Assembly: GCA_009599575.1 (NCBI GenBank)
Contig: VWND01000083.1
Coordinates: 124,001-188,000 of the forward strand
Source: Blumeriella jaapii
Taxonomy: Eukaryota > Ascomycota > Leotiomycetes > Helotiales > Drepanopezizaceae
Length of the DNA: 64,000 nt
Direction: 5' to 3'
The position numbers were made by a program, and so were the translations under genes. Below the pieces are notes generated by a model, which was not told the origin of the DNA, did no database searches, and worked only from the letters and a program-made list of their open reading frames with translations. Positions 37,300-49,742 of the stretch are shown piece after piece (within the stretch, counting starts at the first letter, position 1; each line of letters starts with the position of its first letter).

Positions 37300-39950
37300 G
37301 TTTTTATAACGAAAACTAAAAGGCTGACTTTTTCCGAAGATTTTTTTTTATCGGCTAAATTAATTGCGGTATTATAAATTTTTTTCTGGTTTTCAATTTA
37401 AAATCGTTTTTTTTTCGAATGATTTCAATTTTTTCGTTTTTTTTTAATGCAAGAATTTATTTATTAATAATTTTGTCGAATTTTTTTTTTATGCTAAATA
37501 AATCGCTGAATTTTAATTTAATTTTTTATTTTATAATTTTTTCAATAGCTTTATCGATAGCTTCGGAATTAATATATTTATCGATTTATTTCTCGCTTCG
37601 TATTAATAATAAGCGTTTAGAAGCTGGTATTTTTTGAATAATTTAAATTGAAATATCGGTGTCGATATTTTTTATATCGTCGTTAATTTTTTTTATTATA
37701 AGCGTTTTTTTAATAGTTTTATCGGTTTTTTTTTCGAATTTCAAAATCTTTTTTTTTTTCGATTTTAACGTTTTTTTTTATATTAGCTGATTTGGCGAAT
37801 AAAACAAAAGCATTTTGCTTTTTTATAATTCGCTGGCTTGATTATACAGCTATAATATTTACAAATGCGATACTTATATTAGCAATATATATATTTGTTT
37901 TTTATTTATATATTTGAATTTTATTTACGTTTAAAATAAAAGTTTTCTTTTTGATTAGCACGCTTTTTGAAATGTTTTTTTTTTATTAATAAAAATCGTT
38001 TTTGCATTTTTTTTATTTTTTAAGCAATCGTTCCATTTCGTACCTTTTATTTTTAAGCGAATAATATTTAATTAGTTTTAATTTTCAGCTTTGTTAAAAA
38101 AATTTATTTCTGTTTCCGTCGGTCCGAGGCAAATCGCTTCGTATTTATTAATATAGCAAATACTATTATTTATATAAAAATTAAATACTTTGCATTTTAA
38201 GCGAATATAAGATTTTTCGTAATAAATTTTTTTATTATTACAAAATTTATACTTAGGACCACGGAGTCTGTTTTGATAATTACTTTTACTATTTTAATAG
38301 CCGCGATTTTGATTTTCGCGTTGGTTTTTTTTTTTTTTTTAATAATCGTTATTATAATTAGTATTTCGCTGATTCTGATCGCTAGCACGAAAAGATTGCT
38401 ACTAGACAGCTATTATTTTTACGATAGCTTAACGAAGCTAATCGTTTTGCGCATTTTAAAAAAAATAATTATTATAAAAGTTATTTTAATCGTTTTATTA
38501 TTCGAGTTAACGTAAAAAAGTTTTTTCTGTTATTATATAAGATTTTCGACTTTGCTTTAAAGTTTTTAAATTTTAATATCGGTAAATTTTAATACGAAAG
38601 TTTCGATATTTTTATCAAGCTTTTCCAAGCTAATAAGTTTTGTAAAACGATTAAATAATATAATAATTAATTGTTTTTTAGCGATTTCGGTAACTTTTAA
38701 TAGCTGAACATATTTCTGCATTAAAGCTTCCACGTTTTTTTTATAAATAAAAAAGGAAGATTTCTTTTAATTTATGGCTTTAATAATACGTTCGCTTTGG
38801 TTTTGTTTAAAAACGAATTTCACAAATTTGAAATACTAATCGAAAGTTTCAGGGTTTTATTTATTAATTTTAAAATGCTTAATAATTTTATTGCGAATGC
38901 TAGTTGAAAGGCTAAATAAAAACAGTCGTTTTTGCTTAATTTCGCTTAAGACTTTTTTATTAACAAAAACGTTAAATATTTTCGTATAAATACGATAATA
39001 AGCTTTGAGTTTTTTAATTTAGCGGATTGTTATAACAAATTGTTTAAAAAAAGCGATAGTATCGCGAATTTGCTAGCGATCGTAATTTCGGAATTCCGAT
39101 TTCAAGGTTTTAACTAGCTTACGCCAATTTCGAGCCTTAATAATTTTTTATTTATTTATCGATTTAATAATATTTTTGATAATTAAGTTATAATAGCGAA
39201 GGAATTTGTCGAATATTTTAGTTTTAAAAATTCCGAAATTCTTATAGGTTTTTTTATATTTTTCGATAAAATCGATAACGTTAGCGCTACTGAATAAGAA
39301 TGCATCAGGAAAGCTAGAGAAAAACATGCGGCTTCGCATAAGAAAACGAAGCGTCGTTGTTTATAATATTAGCGAAAGTGTTGATAAGATTTAAATTAAA
39401 TAAATAAATGTTTTTTAAAATTGCAGATTAAAAGTTTTTAATATAAAAAAAGTCGTTTTTAATAAAAAAACTATTAAAAAAGTTTTTATGTTTTTTAAAA
39501 AAATTAAATAAAATAAGATTGCGTCTAAACATTTGGGTAATATATTAAAAAACTTATTTTTTGATAAATTAATTAAATTGATATAATATTGCTATATAAT
39601 CTACGGTTTCGATATTCCGTGGCTCAGGCCAATGCACGTATAGCCATTTTTTTACTATTTTTAATAAAAAGCCGCAAATTGTAATTGCTATAATTATAAA
39701 GCGTAAAATCAAAAAATTAAGTTTTCGCTAAGCGTTTGATTAAAAAAGATTTAATTTAGAAAAGCCGAGCGCAGCGGTCGAAACGTACGAACTAATATTC
39801 GATTTGTTATTTTTAAACAAAAAAGCGATTTTCGAGCTTTGAATTTCGCACGGTTCAGAATTGCCTGACCGTAATTTTAAACGTTTCTGAAATATATTAC
39901 ATTTTTGTAATTTAATAATTATGCGCAAAATAAAAAAAGCTATTAAAAAT
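37300..39950 (-). pseudogene. Host element gag and leader remnant
   Basis: Collinear with B3 25700-28300, with no long frame left. Opposite-strand frames in 37419-38515 are shadows of AT-rich codons. Confidence 0.45.
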
Positions 39951-40108
39951 CTTTTATATAATATAGCTGCGAATAATATTATATAAAAGGTCTTTTAAAC
40001 CGTAGTAGCGAAATATCGAAATCGATTTTAACTATGAATTTAAGAAATGCATCGGCGAATATATAAAAACGAAACACCGAAGTTTAAATCTTTGCGTAGG
40101 TTATTAAA

Positions 40109-40375
40109 TATAAAAGTAAATAGGAAAACCAAACTAATACGGCCATATATCGGTAAATAAAATAGTTTAGAAAATTCCTAAAAAAAACTGAAAAAAGAAA
40201 AAAAAATAAAAATAAAAATATAAATTAAATTGCGTGCCTATGGTACTATTTAAGGGGGTGCTTTGCTCTTATACCTGTTAAAAGTAGTCAATGGCAGAAG
40301 GTTTCGGAGGGGTCCATGCCTCGACCATAGCTAAAACTACCAACTCCCATTAATACAAGGTATCACCGTTTTACA
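40109..40375 (-). repeat. 5' LTR of the host element and right edge of the transposon island
   Basis: 267 bp, ending CCGTTTTACA with an unmutated terminal ACA. The sequence to its right is not part of the family, so this is the outer border of the nested block. Confidence 0.9.
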
Positions 40376-41002
40376 ATCACTTTTTTTTAAAAAGCTTTCT
40401 TTTCCTAGTATTGTATCGTCTGAATATTCAGCTTTTAAGCGAGATTATCCAGTTTGGCCTTAAATAATACTATTATATCGTTTTGCTTTACCGCGTAGGC
40501 GAAAATATCGAAGATTTCTTAAAAGCAAGCTTCCGTATTAGCGATCAGGGCGGCGACGATTTGGTCGGGGTATTCAAAGTGCTCTAAAATAAGACAATTG
40601 GAAGGTTCCGACAACTTGGGAAGTTCCGACATTTTCGGTATTGGTGCCCGTTAAAAAAGAAGCGTGAAATATATTTTGTTCCGGGATATAGGCAGAAGCA
40701 GAACAGGTTTTTTAAATATAAGTCTTGTGTCAGAAGGGGTTGTCGTTTCGTAGTTTCGTATGAGGGGTCGTAGGGGTCGTAAGGTTGTGTCGCGATAAGG
40801 TTGATTTTCTGTATGCGCAAAGGCAGAACAGAGTTGGCAGGCCTTTTCAGCTCGAGGGCTGAAATAGGGGTGTCAAGGGTGTTTGGTAGTCAATATGTAA
40901 GGGGGCGAACGAGCAGAAGGTTCGTAGGTGATTTGCATTGACTACGAGGTTCTAAGTTAGAGGTGTCGCGAAGTCTAAGATACAGTGTGTGCGGGCTCCG
41001 AT

Positions 41003-41040
41003 GTCACGTGACAACAACGTGACCTTCGGACCACGTGACC
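41003..41040. promoter_or_regulatory. Cluster of CACGTG E-box-like palindromes
   Basis: GTCACGTGAC at 41003-41012 and CCACGTGACC at 41031-41040, with ACGTGACC between them. CACGTG is the core bound by fungal bHLH factors such as Cbf1. No start codon of a supported gene lies nearby, so function is unknown. Confidence 0.4.
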
Positions 41041-41302
41041 AACGACTGACGTTTCATCCCTTCACACCTACCTCGTTATCCTTTCCCTATCACTCTTTTT
41101 TTACACCCGTCTACCACCACCTACCTCACCTTGCACACTTTCCCCTTTCCGTATCAGCAGCAGATCCATCACCCAACCCTATCCACTTCACTTTATTTCC
41201 ATCATTTTACGACAGATTTGTAACCGTACAGCAAATACGCATTTCATCTCACCTTATTTTATCTTACATCAATAATGATATACACACAGACGTGTGACAG
41301 AC

Positions 41303-41384
41303 ACATACGTACATACATACATGCATACATACATACATACATATATACATAGGTACATATAGGTACATACATACATACATACAT
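41303..41384. repeat. Imperfect (ACAT)n microsatellite
   Basis: Runs of CATA/ACAT with interruptions (ATGC, AGGT). Intergenic. Confidence 0.9.
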
Positions 41385-41544
41385 GCCCCAAATCTCACGG
41401 CCAAATGTTCCAAAACACATCGTGTATCCAACACCCTGTCCCTTCCAATGTAGCCTTGATCCCTTGTTCCCTTCATTCTCTTCTTTTCTCTTCTCTTTTT
41501 TCTTTTCTTTTTTCTTCTTTTTCTTCTTCTCTCCCCTTCACAGC

Positions 41545-41598
41545 CCCCATCCCCATCCCCATCCCCATCCCCATCCCCATCCCCATCCCCATCCCCAT
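41545..41598. repeat. (CCCCAT)9 hexanucleotide array
   Basis: Nine perfect CCCCAT units preceded by a pyrimidine-rich tract (41478-41530). Apparent His/Pro or Gly/Asp repeat frames here are not genes. Confidence 0.9.
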
Positions 41599-42035
41599 CC
41601 CAACCCATCACCTACCCTACCAACAGCCCAACTCATCTCATTTCCAGCAACATTTCATACCCATGTCATGGACAGTACCGTCTCTTAAACACCCCGGCCC
41701 ATGGCTTTCAAGACCAGGTCGTGTGTGTCGTGTGTCACGTTCATGGGAAGATTGCATTTTCTCCCTTGGTATTTCATATGAGTAAACCGCCAGTGTGGTA
41801 TCCATCCACGTGCGTCTGTCCTTTGTACAGTACCTAGCCAGGCCACTTACTACAAGTGCTTCGATCAATTCATTTCACATGGACATCAACATACAGCTCG
41901 TGATTTACGGCTATGTCTGCACGACCATGTATGTCATATACAGCGCATCATGTCCGTTTGAAAATTTCTTTTGATTTTCTATGTAAAGCCTAACCCTGAA
42001 GCCGGGTGTAGTCCATCTATCCAGATTCATCTCAT

Positions 42036-43615
<1,580 letters not shown>

Positions 43616-45816
43616 GTTATAATTCTATTTTATGGATTTCTTCTCTTCTTCCCCGAGTAAGCAAGCAAGCAAGCAATTGGAATACAGAGCGCGTGGAAAA
43701 GGGCTCTTTCTTTCTTTCTTGCTTTGTCTGATGGCCAAACAAAGAAGACGGGATGGACATCAAGGTGTTATATATAGGTGTAACTCCCAGTCGGTGTGCA
43801 AAATGGCAACAAAATGAAGTTGTTTCCGGAGAGTTTGCCCGAGGCGGGGCCAAACGCCTTGATACATCAGACGATCCCTTTTCCGGAATGGTACAGAAAC
43901 CGGCGGGAGTTACCCCTCAAGCCCTCTAGATCGCACGTCGAATTGTGGGAATGCGCGCAGAGAATCACACAAAGAATTCTGCGCGCATGCAAAGTGGCTG
44001 TCGAAGAGGCCGAGCGAGGTGGAGATATCACGATAGACGATCAGATGTTGACTCTCCGAGAAGGTGAAGCGAGCAAGCGAAGGTGGCAGGTCTCTCGTTT
44101 GGGCAGTACGACAACAGACAACAGCTCTGCTCGAGACACCGCCAAGTCTCTCGTTTGGGCACCACGCAGTACAGTACTGTAGATCTTTAGAATGGGGGTT
44201 GTACTGTAAGTAAGAAGTAAGCATTCTGTAAAAGCAATTCCAAGGAAAAGAACTTCTAATCCTCGCTACAGTACTGTACGTGCTCAGGTCTTCGGTGTGC
44301 TCCATAGATAGCCGAGTCATCCGGCCACCGCAACGATGCTTCTCATGACACGGAAGCCGCAACGATCACGTCTATCTTACTAACTCTTATGCACTCGGTA
44401 GGATTCAATCATGTCTGCATGATAGTGGTATCCTGATCTATCTAAAGTGGTATAGAAAACTTGACGCTGAATTCACCGAGTGAGGACCGAAAGCTGTAAG
44501 AAACCAACGGCGACTCAGCCAAACAGCTGCTCCTTCACATCACGTGAAACCAGTTATCACGATCTTACAGTACCAGGTATGTATCTACAGTACTGCCCGG
44601 GCATCCATTGAGAAGTGTCCCTGGTACAAAGGCGGTCAACACACCAGAAATAGAAAGTGATCTCTTTCCTTCGTAGCCTAGCTCCAACCTCTTGATCCCA
44701 GGACGCCAAGATCTGGGGATGGCTTTCCGGCTTCACATGGACTTCCCGGAATCCCGAGAGGGGTAAATACCCTGCTTCCTGAACGCGGAAAAGAGAGAGG
44801 CGAGTCAGTTCCCATCAGTGCCAGGTATCAGAGATGGGACCGGAGAAAAATGGGCTCGGGGAATCTCCATTGAGTTGGGCGTACAGTAGGGCAGTCGAGC
44901 TACCAGATTCCCTGATCGAGCCTGAAGTTGACGCAGGGCGCATGCGAGCTACGAGACCATGTAACATACCTTCAATCGTCGTCGTCGTCGTCGTCGTCTT
45001 TTCTTCTCGGCATTTCTTCCGAAACTTTAACATGTGCCCTCTATTGCCGCCACGGTCACTAAAGACACGAGAGACAATCAGCCAGGAAGGGAGCAGGCTT
45101 TTTACTCATTGCCATGCCGGAAGCGCGAGGTCAGATCCGTCACGGTTGGGCGTGGTCGCGGGACCAAACACCATTCATTATCCGGTTCCCAGTCCAAGCA
45201 ACTGATGTTCCTATCTTCTCAGTATTTCGGAGAGATGAGTTCTATACATACTCGTGCATTGCCTGAACCAAGCTCACACGCTCCCGCGGCTATCGTTTAA
45301 TCGTGGACTAAGCACTGTAGGGCGTGTTGTGCTTCCTTCTCCGTTACTAGCGCACTAGTACCGTATACAGTCCTCGCTACGTTCATGGCACTGATCACAT
45401 ACATCGATCGCTATCATGGCCAGCAGAGTACCGCGCGGGTGCGGCGAAGTGCCTATATCGTGGAACCACGAAATGAAATAGCGTCCGCAAATTTCGCTAT
45501 TCTCAAGCTGGCCGGATCAGATCCCATCCGAATAGTTGATTCCATCTGTGATGGCAAATGCCGAACATCTTTTCTATGCTACACTTCAGAAGCGATGTCC
45601 TTTCCCGTTTTACTCGTCCCTATGATAACAGCGTCTGGTCACCATTCTCCGCCCTCGATGTTTGTGGTCCATTTCAACCACAGTGCGATTGGTCCACGTG
45701 ATTTCGGAGCTGGCTGCCTGCATGAAGCTTCACTTCTCCCTCCAGACCAGATTGCTTGAATCTCGAACCCCGAGAAACTTTTCCATCCAATTGCTCTCTC
45801 GATCCCAGACGTGGAG
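43616..45816. other. Gene-poor spacer with repeated TACAGTACTGTA palindromes
   Basis: No frame here carries a recognisable domain or convincing exon structure. It holds two perfect TACAGTACTGTA palindromes (44170-44181, 44267-44278), further partial copies, a 15-bp direct repeat TCTCTCGTTTGGGCA (44091 and 44147), and a (GTC)n run near 44980. The last few hundred bases should contain the promoter of the gene at 45817. Confidence 0.6.
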
Positions 45817-48003
45817 ATGGCAGAGGTCTTCGGGGTCGTCGCAGGCGTGCTCGGCCTGCTGCCGCTCTGCAGAGGCAAGCTCCTCACCTCCTCAACTCCA
45901 GCGCCGACAGGACTTCCCCCGAATTAACAAGACACAGATGGCCTCGGCATGATCAGAGCGGTGTTCGACTCGGCTCGGACGCTCGATCTCGCGGTCGGGA
46001 GGATAGAGCTCCAGCAAGATGTATCGACACCTGAGCTTTGCTCTCCCCTGATCATCTCTCACCTACCAGAAACACGCTGACACACGTGACAGAGATACGA
46101 TCAGTGGAGAGGCATCTGGGAGAGCGACGATGGAGATGCCGATGTCAGGTTTGAGGCCTACGCCAAAGCCAACCTCGTGGCCGGGAAGAGGGTGCTGCGG
46201 CTCCTGGCGCTGATGGCGCTGGCTCTCTTCGACGCGCACGCATTGGAAGATAAGTACGGCATCAAGCCGAGCTTCTGGCCGGACCAGGTGCGTGTCTTGC
46301 TGTTCCCCAATTGAACCATACTGACGTGGGCAGGAATCGAAAGACTTGTCGCGGTTCAGGCTGGAAGAAGGCGAGAGCCTGAGTCTCGAGAACCAGGGCA
46401 TCTTCATCGAGCGGTGCCGGATGAACATGTCTTTCATCCAGGGCTGCGAGTTCGTCTTCCGAAAGAAAGATGCCGTGTGGACCGGTCTCATTGACCTTCT
46501 CAAGGAGTACAGCGAGCAGCTTGCCGCCTATGGTCCGAAACTCGAGCTTGCGAAGATGCTCAAGGGGGAGCTCGACATCGTCCGTACGATGCAGCTCGCC
46601 GAGCTTCGTCGACGAGCTGAAGCCGCCAGCTACGAAGCCCAAAACACCCTCCTCGATGGCGACAACATCGCCCGCTACCAGGAGATGTCGCTTGCGGCCC
46701 AGTTCAGCGCGGTGGTCAAGTTCGAGCGCCAGCACGCCGCCTACAAGTTCACAATGCGCGATTTTCGTCTTGACCCGTCCTACGCCGTCTCGTCCTCCCA
46801 CTCTCTGACCATGGCCCTGCTCTTCGACTACCCCGTCCGCAAGGAGAACCGCGTGGTCCTCATCGAGTGGGTCGATGGTCTGGACCGAGACCAGGAGCAC
46901 AACACGCGTATTAAGACGCTCATGCTCGCTACTCCGAAGCCCGAGAGGCTGTTGCTGCCGAAGTGCTACGGCATGGTTGAGGATCTCGTCGCGAGGAGAT
47001 GTGGACTCGTGCTGGCGCCCCCCGCGCACATCCGCTCGAATCTACCTCAGATCATGCCGATGGGTGCCATCAGCCAGAAAAGGATGCCGGTGAGCCTCAC
47101 GGAGCTGTTGGAGAAGAGGCATCCTGGGCACCAGGACATGTTAGATCTGGGGTGAGATTCCGACTAGCCAAGAAACTGGTTGAGGCAGTGTCTATGATGT
47201 TCTCTGTTGGTTGGGTGCACGAGTATGTCTCGTCCTCTCTCCCTCTCCTCTCATCGACCACACCAAATCTGACATCTCTCTACTCGATTTACATCGAGAA
47301 GATCAAGTAGCGTTAGCTAACGCACCTAGAAACATCCGCTCCAACTCGATCCTCTTCTTCCCCGCGCCCAACATCCCCTCCCGCGGCCCCCCTGGGCCCT
47401 CATCCACCATCCCCCAACCCCTGGATTACACGCAACCGATCCTCGTCGGCCTCGGCCCCCCCCAGGTCCTCTCCATCCTCCCTCCAGACCCTTTTTACCC
47501 CCTCGAGGACAGCTCCCCCATCTACATCGACGAGCACGGCCAGCGGCTCGTCCGCATCTCGGCCCCCCATCCTCCCAGCGCCTTCGCGCTGGACTACTAC
47601 CAACACCCGGAGAAGCGGTGGAACCGCGGGGGGAGGTACAGCCGCGCGCACGACGTGTACAGTCTAGGCTGCGTGCTGCTCGAGCTGGGGATGTGGGAGG
47701 CACTAGCGGGGTTGGTGGAGGTCGAGGACGCGGATTTTGAGAGGGTGAGGCGGGGCTTCCAGAGCTTGACTATGCGGCTTGATGGGTGAGTCCTTTCTTC
47801 CTCCTCGTCCTCTCTTCTCTGCGTAGTCGAGAGATATTGACGTGACTCGACCGATGGCATGTAGACTCACAGGCTCCATCTACGCCAACGTCGTCCGCAG
47901 ATGTCTCGCCGTCAATAATCGCGACCGCACCGAAGCCGAGGGCCGCGAGCTCTCGCAACTCATGGCTGAGATCGCTGTCTCGTTGGATAAGTGCTGGGCG
48001 TGA
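45817..48003 (+). CDS. HeLo-like N-terminus plus kinase-like C-terminus protein (one apparent frameshift)
   Basis: Six exons: 45817-45874, 45938-46020, 46093-46287, 46334-47222, 47330-47785, 47865-48003. Intron 1 is GC-AG, the others GT-AG, and all phases agree if one base is restored in the GGGG run at 47149-47152, giving about 606 aa. The start MAEVFGVVAGVLGLLPLC and following helices resemble the fungal 'prion-inhibition and propagation' (HeLo) family, related to the membrane-active cell-death domain of HET-S. The C-terminal half is protein-kinase-like but degenerate: the catalytic loop reads VHENIRSNSILFF instead of HRD..N, with no DFG, while the helix-F region HDVYSLGCVLLELG is kept. This suggests a pseudokinase. 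The role, possibly incompatibility or regulated cell death, is inferred from family only. Confidence 0.82.
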
Positions 48004-49235
48004 TCCTCGTCTTTGGCCTATTCATTCTTTCGTTGGGGGGGGCGGAGGGGGCGTGACTGTCAGGCGAGAGAGAAAAAGAAACGAGCCGGATCCAAGCTGG
48101 AAGAGCCCGAGCATCTAATAGCTCGCTGAGAAAAATCGCTTGGGTAGTTAGGTGGAAATTCCGTGCCTGTTCCTCGCTGGGTCGTGTGTTATGGTGGGGG
48201 CTGAGGTGGAAAGGGGGTGTAGGCGAGGTCTTGGCAAAACTTGCAATGCTCTTCGAGATGGAATTGAGAATTGGAGCTGGGGATGGAAATTTTCGCGTGT
48301 AGGTGCGTTCGGGAACAAAGTGATCAGAGTAGTTTCCGATAGAGTTTATAATACTAAGGCATCAGGATATTTCCCATTTCTTACCTGTCTTCGCGTGGGA
48401 TTGAGATAGTTACCTTCCCATAGGATCGATCGATTTCGGGTTTCACGGCTTGGGATGCTGGTCTTGCTTCGCCATTCCACCAACTGCTAACTGTAACTCA
48501 TGGCTTATTGCAATGGATTGCAGTGATTTACGATGACTCGCAAGCTTGCAACCTCACAAGTGGTAGGAGTGGTGCCAGGTGTTCAGATAAGCGCAGGCAT
48601 TCCTCCCAACTCCATTATCGATTCCAAACTGGACAACAGGCTAGCATCTCTATTTAAAGCCTGCTACCTCAAAGCAAGGAAAGATACCGCGTGCTGTGAT
48701 ACATTCTAGAGCTGCGGGTACCCCCCGCCGAGAGTGTTTATGTCCAGTCCAATTGCGATGTTGTAGATCTATTAAATAGTAAGCGAGCTCGGCATTTCGG
48801 ATCGCTCGTTCTCGCCAACCACGTCTAGCCTTCCTCAGTCAGCGGCTGTTGATGCTAGATATATCCAGTCTGGGGGTCTCTGTCAGATCAGTCTATATTT
48901 CTTTTGAAAAGCTCCCCCTATCTAACCTTCCGTGGAAGTGACTAAGAGCTTTCCTGCCTGACCAGCACGCTTCTTCACTCGTTGCTCGTGACTTCCGTGA
49001 TACACGCCTTGCTGCTTGCTTCTTTCCCGGTCTTTGCTATCCTCGTCTTGATAGATGTCTCCTGGGGAGAGACAACGCACTTCCAAACACCACAACAGTC
49101 GTACTATTCTTTGGACAACATTCATACGTACAGACTACGGGACTTGGCCTTCACCGAAGATCCACAAACCCAGGACGAATCATCACATCACCCCAACCAG
49201 AACCATCCCAAGACTATCATTAGCGGCCGTCCAGA
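48004..49235. other. Gene-free spacer
   Basis: Nothing recognisable on either strand. A moderately AT-rich stretch near 48330-48700 may be an old relic. Confidence 0.5.
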
Positions 49236-49742
49236 ATGTCGTCAGGAAACTCCACCTTTATCTCCACTCCAGAGCCCATTGTCGTCCTATCCCTTCCGAA
49301 CCCACGACTCTTTCTATCATTCTGGCAGAGGATAGAGCCGGTGCACATCTCTACTCTAGCCGCTCTAGTTATCTTGGTTTTGCCCCTGATCATGTTCCAC
49401 TACCACCGCGTCCTCGTGAAGGCACTCGTGGTCCAACACACCCTGCGACAGCATCTGGAGAGAAAAGTCTACAAGCTGGCCAGCAAGTCGTATCTTCTCC
49501 AGGAGGAAATGGTGGCATCTCAGGTCGAGCAAGCACACGTCTGGGCGGAAATCGAGCATCTGAAGAAGACAGGTCACGATGACGTGTTGTGGAAGCTGGA
49601 ACTCTGTGAGTTGATGAAGCGGCTTCTCACCGAAGCCGGCGTGTGCAAATGCAAACTCGCGGAAGACTCGTGGGCGGAGCCAGAGCTTGAGGGGGACGAC
49701 TTCGGGCTGCTTGTGCAAGATAAGGCCCAGAGCCAGCGGTGA
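49236..49742 (+). CDS. Hypothetical small membrane-anchored coiled-coil protein
   Basis: A single exon of 168 codons from ATG at 49236. One hydrophobic segment (about residues 38-54, HISTLAALVILVLPLIMF) is followed by a long charged helix-forming stretch (about 60-130, HRVLVKALVVQHTLRQHL and onward), which looks like a coiled coil. There is no signal peptide before the membrane segment, so an N-out/C-in or N-in anchor cannot be decided. No family is recognised. The antisense strand is also open over part of this stretch, which lowers confidence. Confidence 0.5.
   Translation: MSSGNSTFISTPEPIVVLSLPNPRLFLSFWQRIEPVHISTLAALVILVLPLIMFHYHRVLVKALVVQHTLRQHLERKVYKLASKSYLLQEEMVASQVEQAHVWAEIEHLKKTGHDDVLWKLELCELMKRLLTEAGVCKCKLAEDSWAEPELEGDDFGLLVQDKAQSQR

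Larger units (their letters stand above)
11746..40375 (-). mobile_element. Host element: RIP-degraded Ty3/gypsy retrotransposon split by three insertions
   Basis: This is the oldest visible copy of the 11.3-kb LTR family, read on the minus strand. Its pieces are 11746-17516, 28804-29390 and 36755-40375, and together they are collinear with the intact copy at 17517-28803. Its 5' LTR is 40109-40375; the other end lies beyond the left edge because element B1 interrupts it at 11745/11746. Along the minus strand the order is leader and gag remnants (about 39950-37300), protease (37238-36978), RT/RNase H (29385-28804 then 17516-15880), integrase (about 15860-14690) and the unrecognised 3' tract (about 14080-11746). 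Stop codons are everywhere and base composition is very AT-rich. The pieces were matched by eye, so small internal boundaries are approximate. Confidence 0.85.
40376..42035. other. Island border and gene-free spacer
   Basis: 40376-40990 is intermediate in composition, with a few A/T-rich patches, and looks like a mildly mutated relic. No protein family could be recognised in it on either strand. From about 40990 the composition becomes normal. It contains a CACGTG cluster (41003-41040), an ACAT microsatellite and a CCCCAT hexamer array, listed separately. The distal part (41900-42035) is probably the 3' UTR of the mannitol dehydrogenase gene. Confidence 0.6.

Noticed and set aside
41264..41611. 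Asp/Gly- and His/Pro-repeat frames
   Set aside because: Translation of the CCCCAT hexamer array and ACAT microsatellite, not genes.
43910..44362. 150-codon minus-strand frame and 128-codon plus-strand frame over the same DNA
   Set aside because: Mutually overlapping, with no recognisable domain, and crossing the palindromic repeats.
45385..45759. 124-codon plus-strand frame just upstream of the HeLo/kinase-like gene
   Set aside because: No domain, ends 57 bp before that gene's ATG with no splice link, so it is more likely 5' flanking DNA.
46262..47029. 255-codon minus-strand frame
   Set aside because: Antisense of exon 4 of the HeLo/kinase-like gene, whose exon structure and motifs are convincing.
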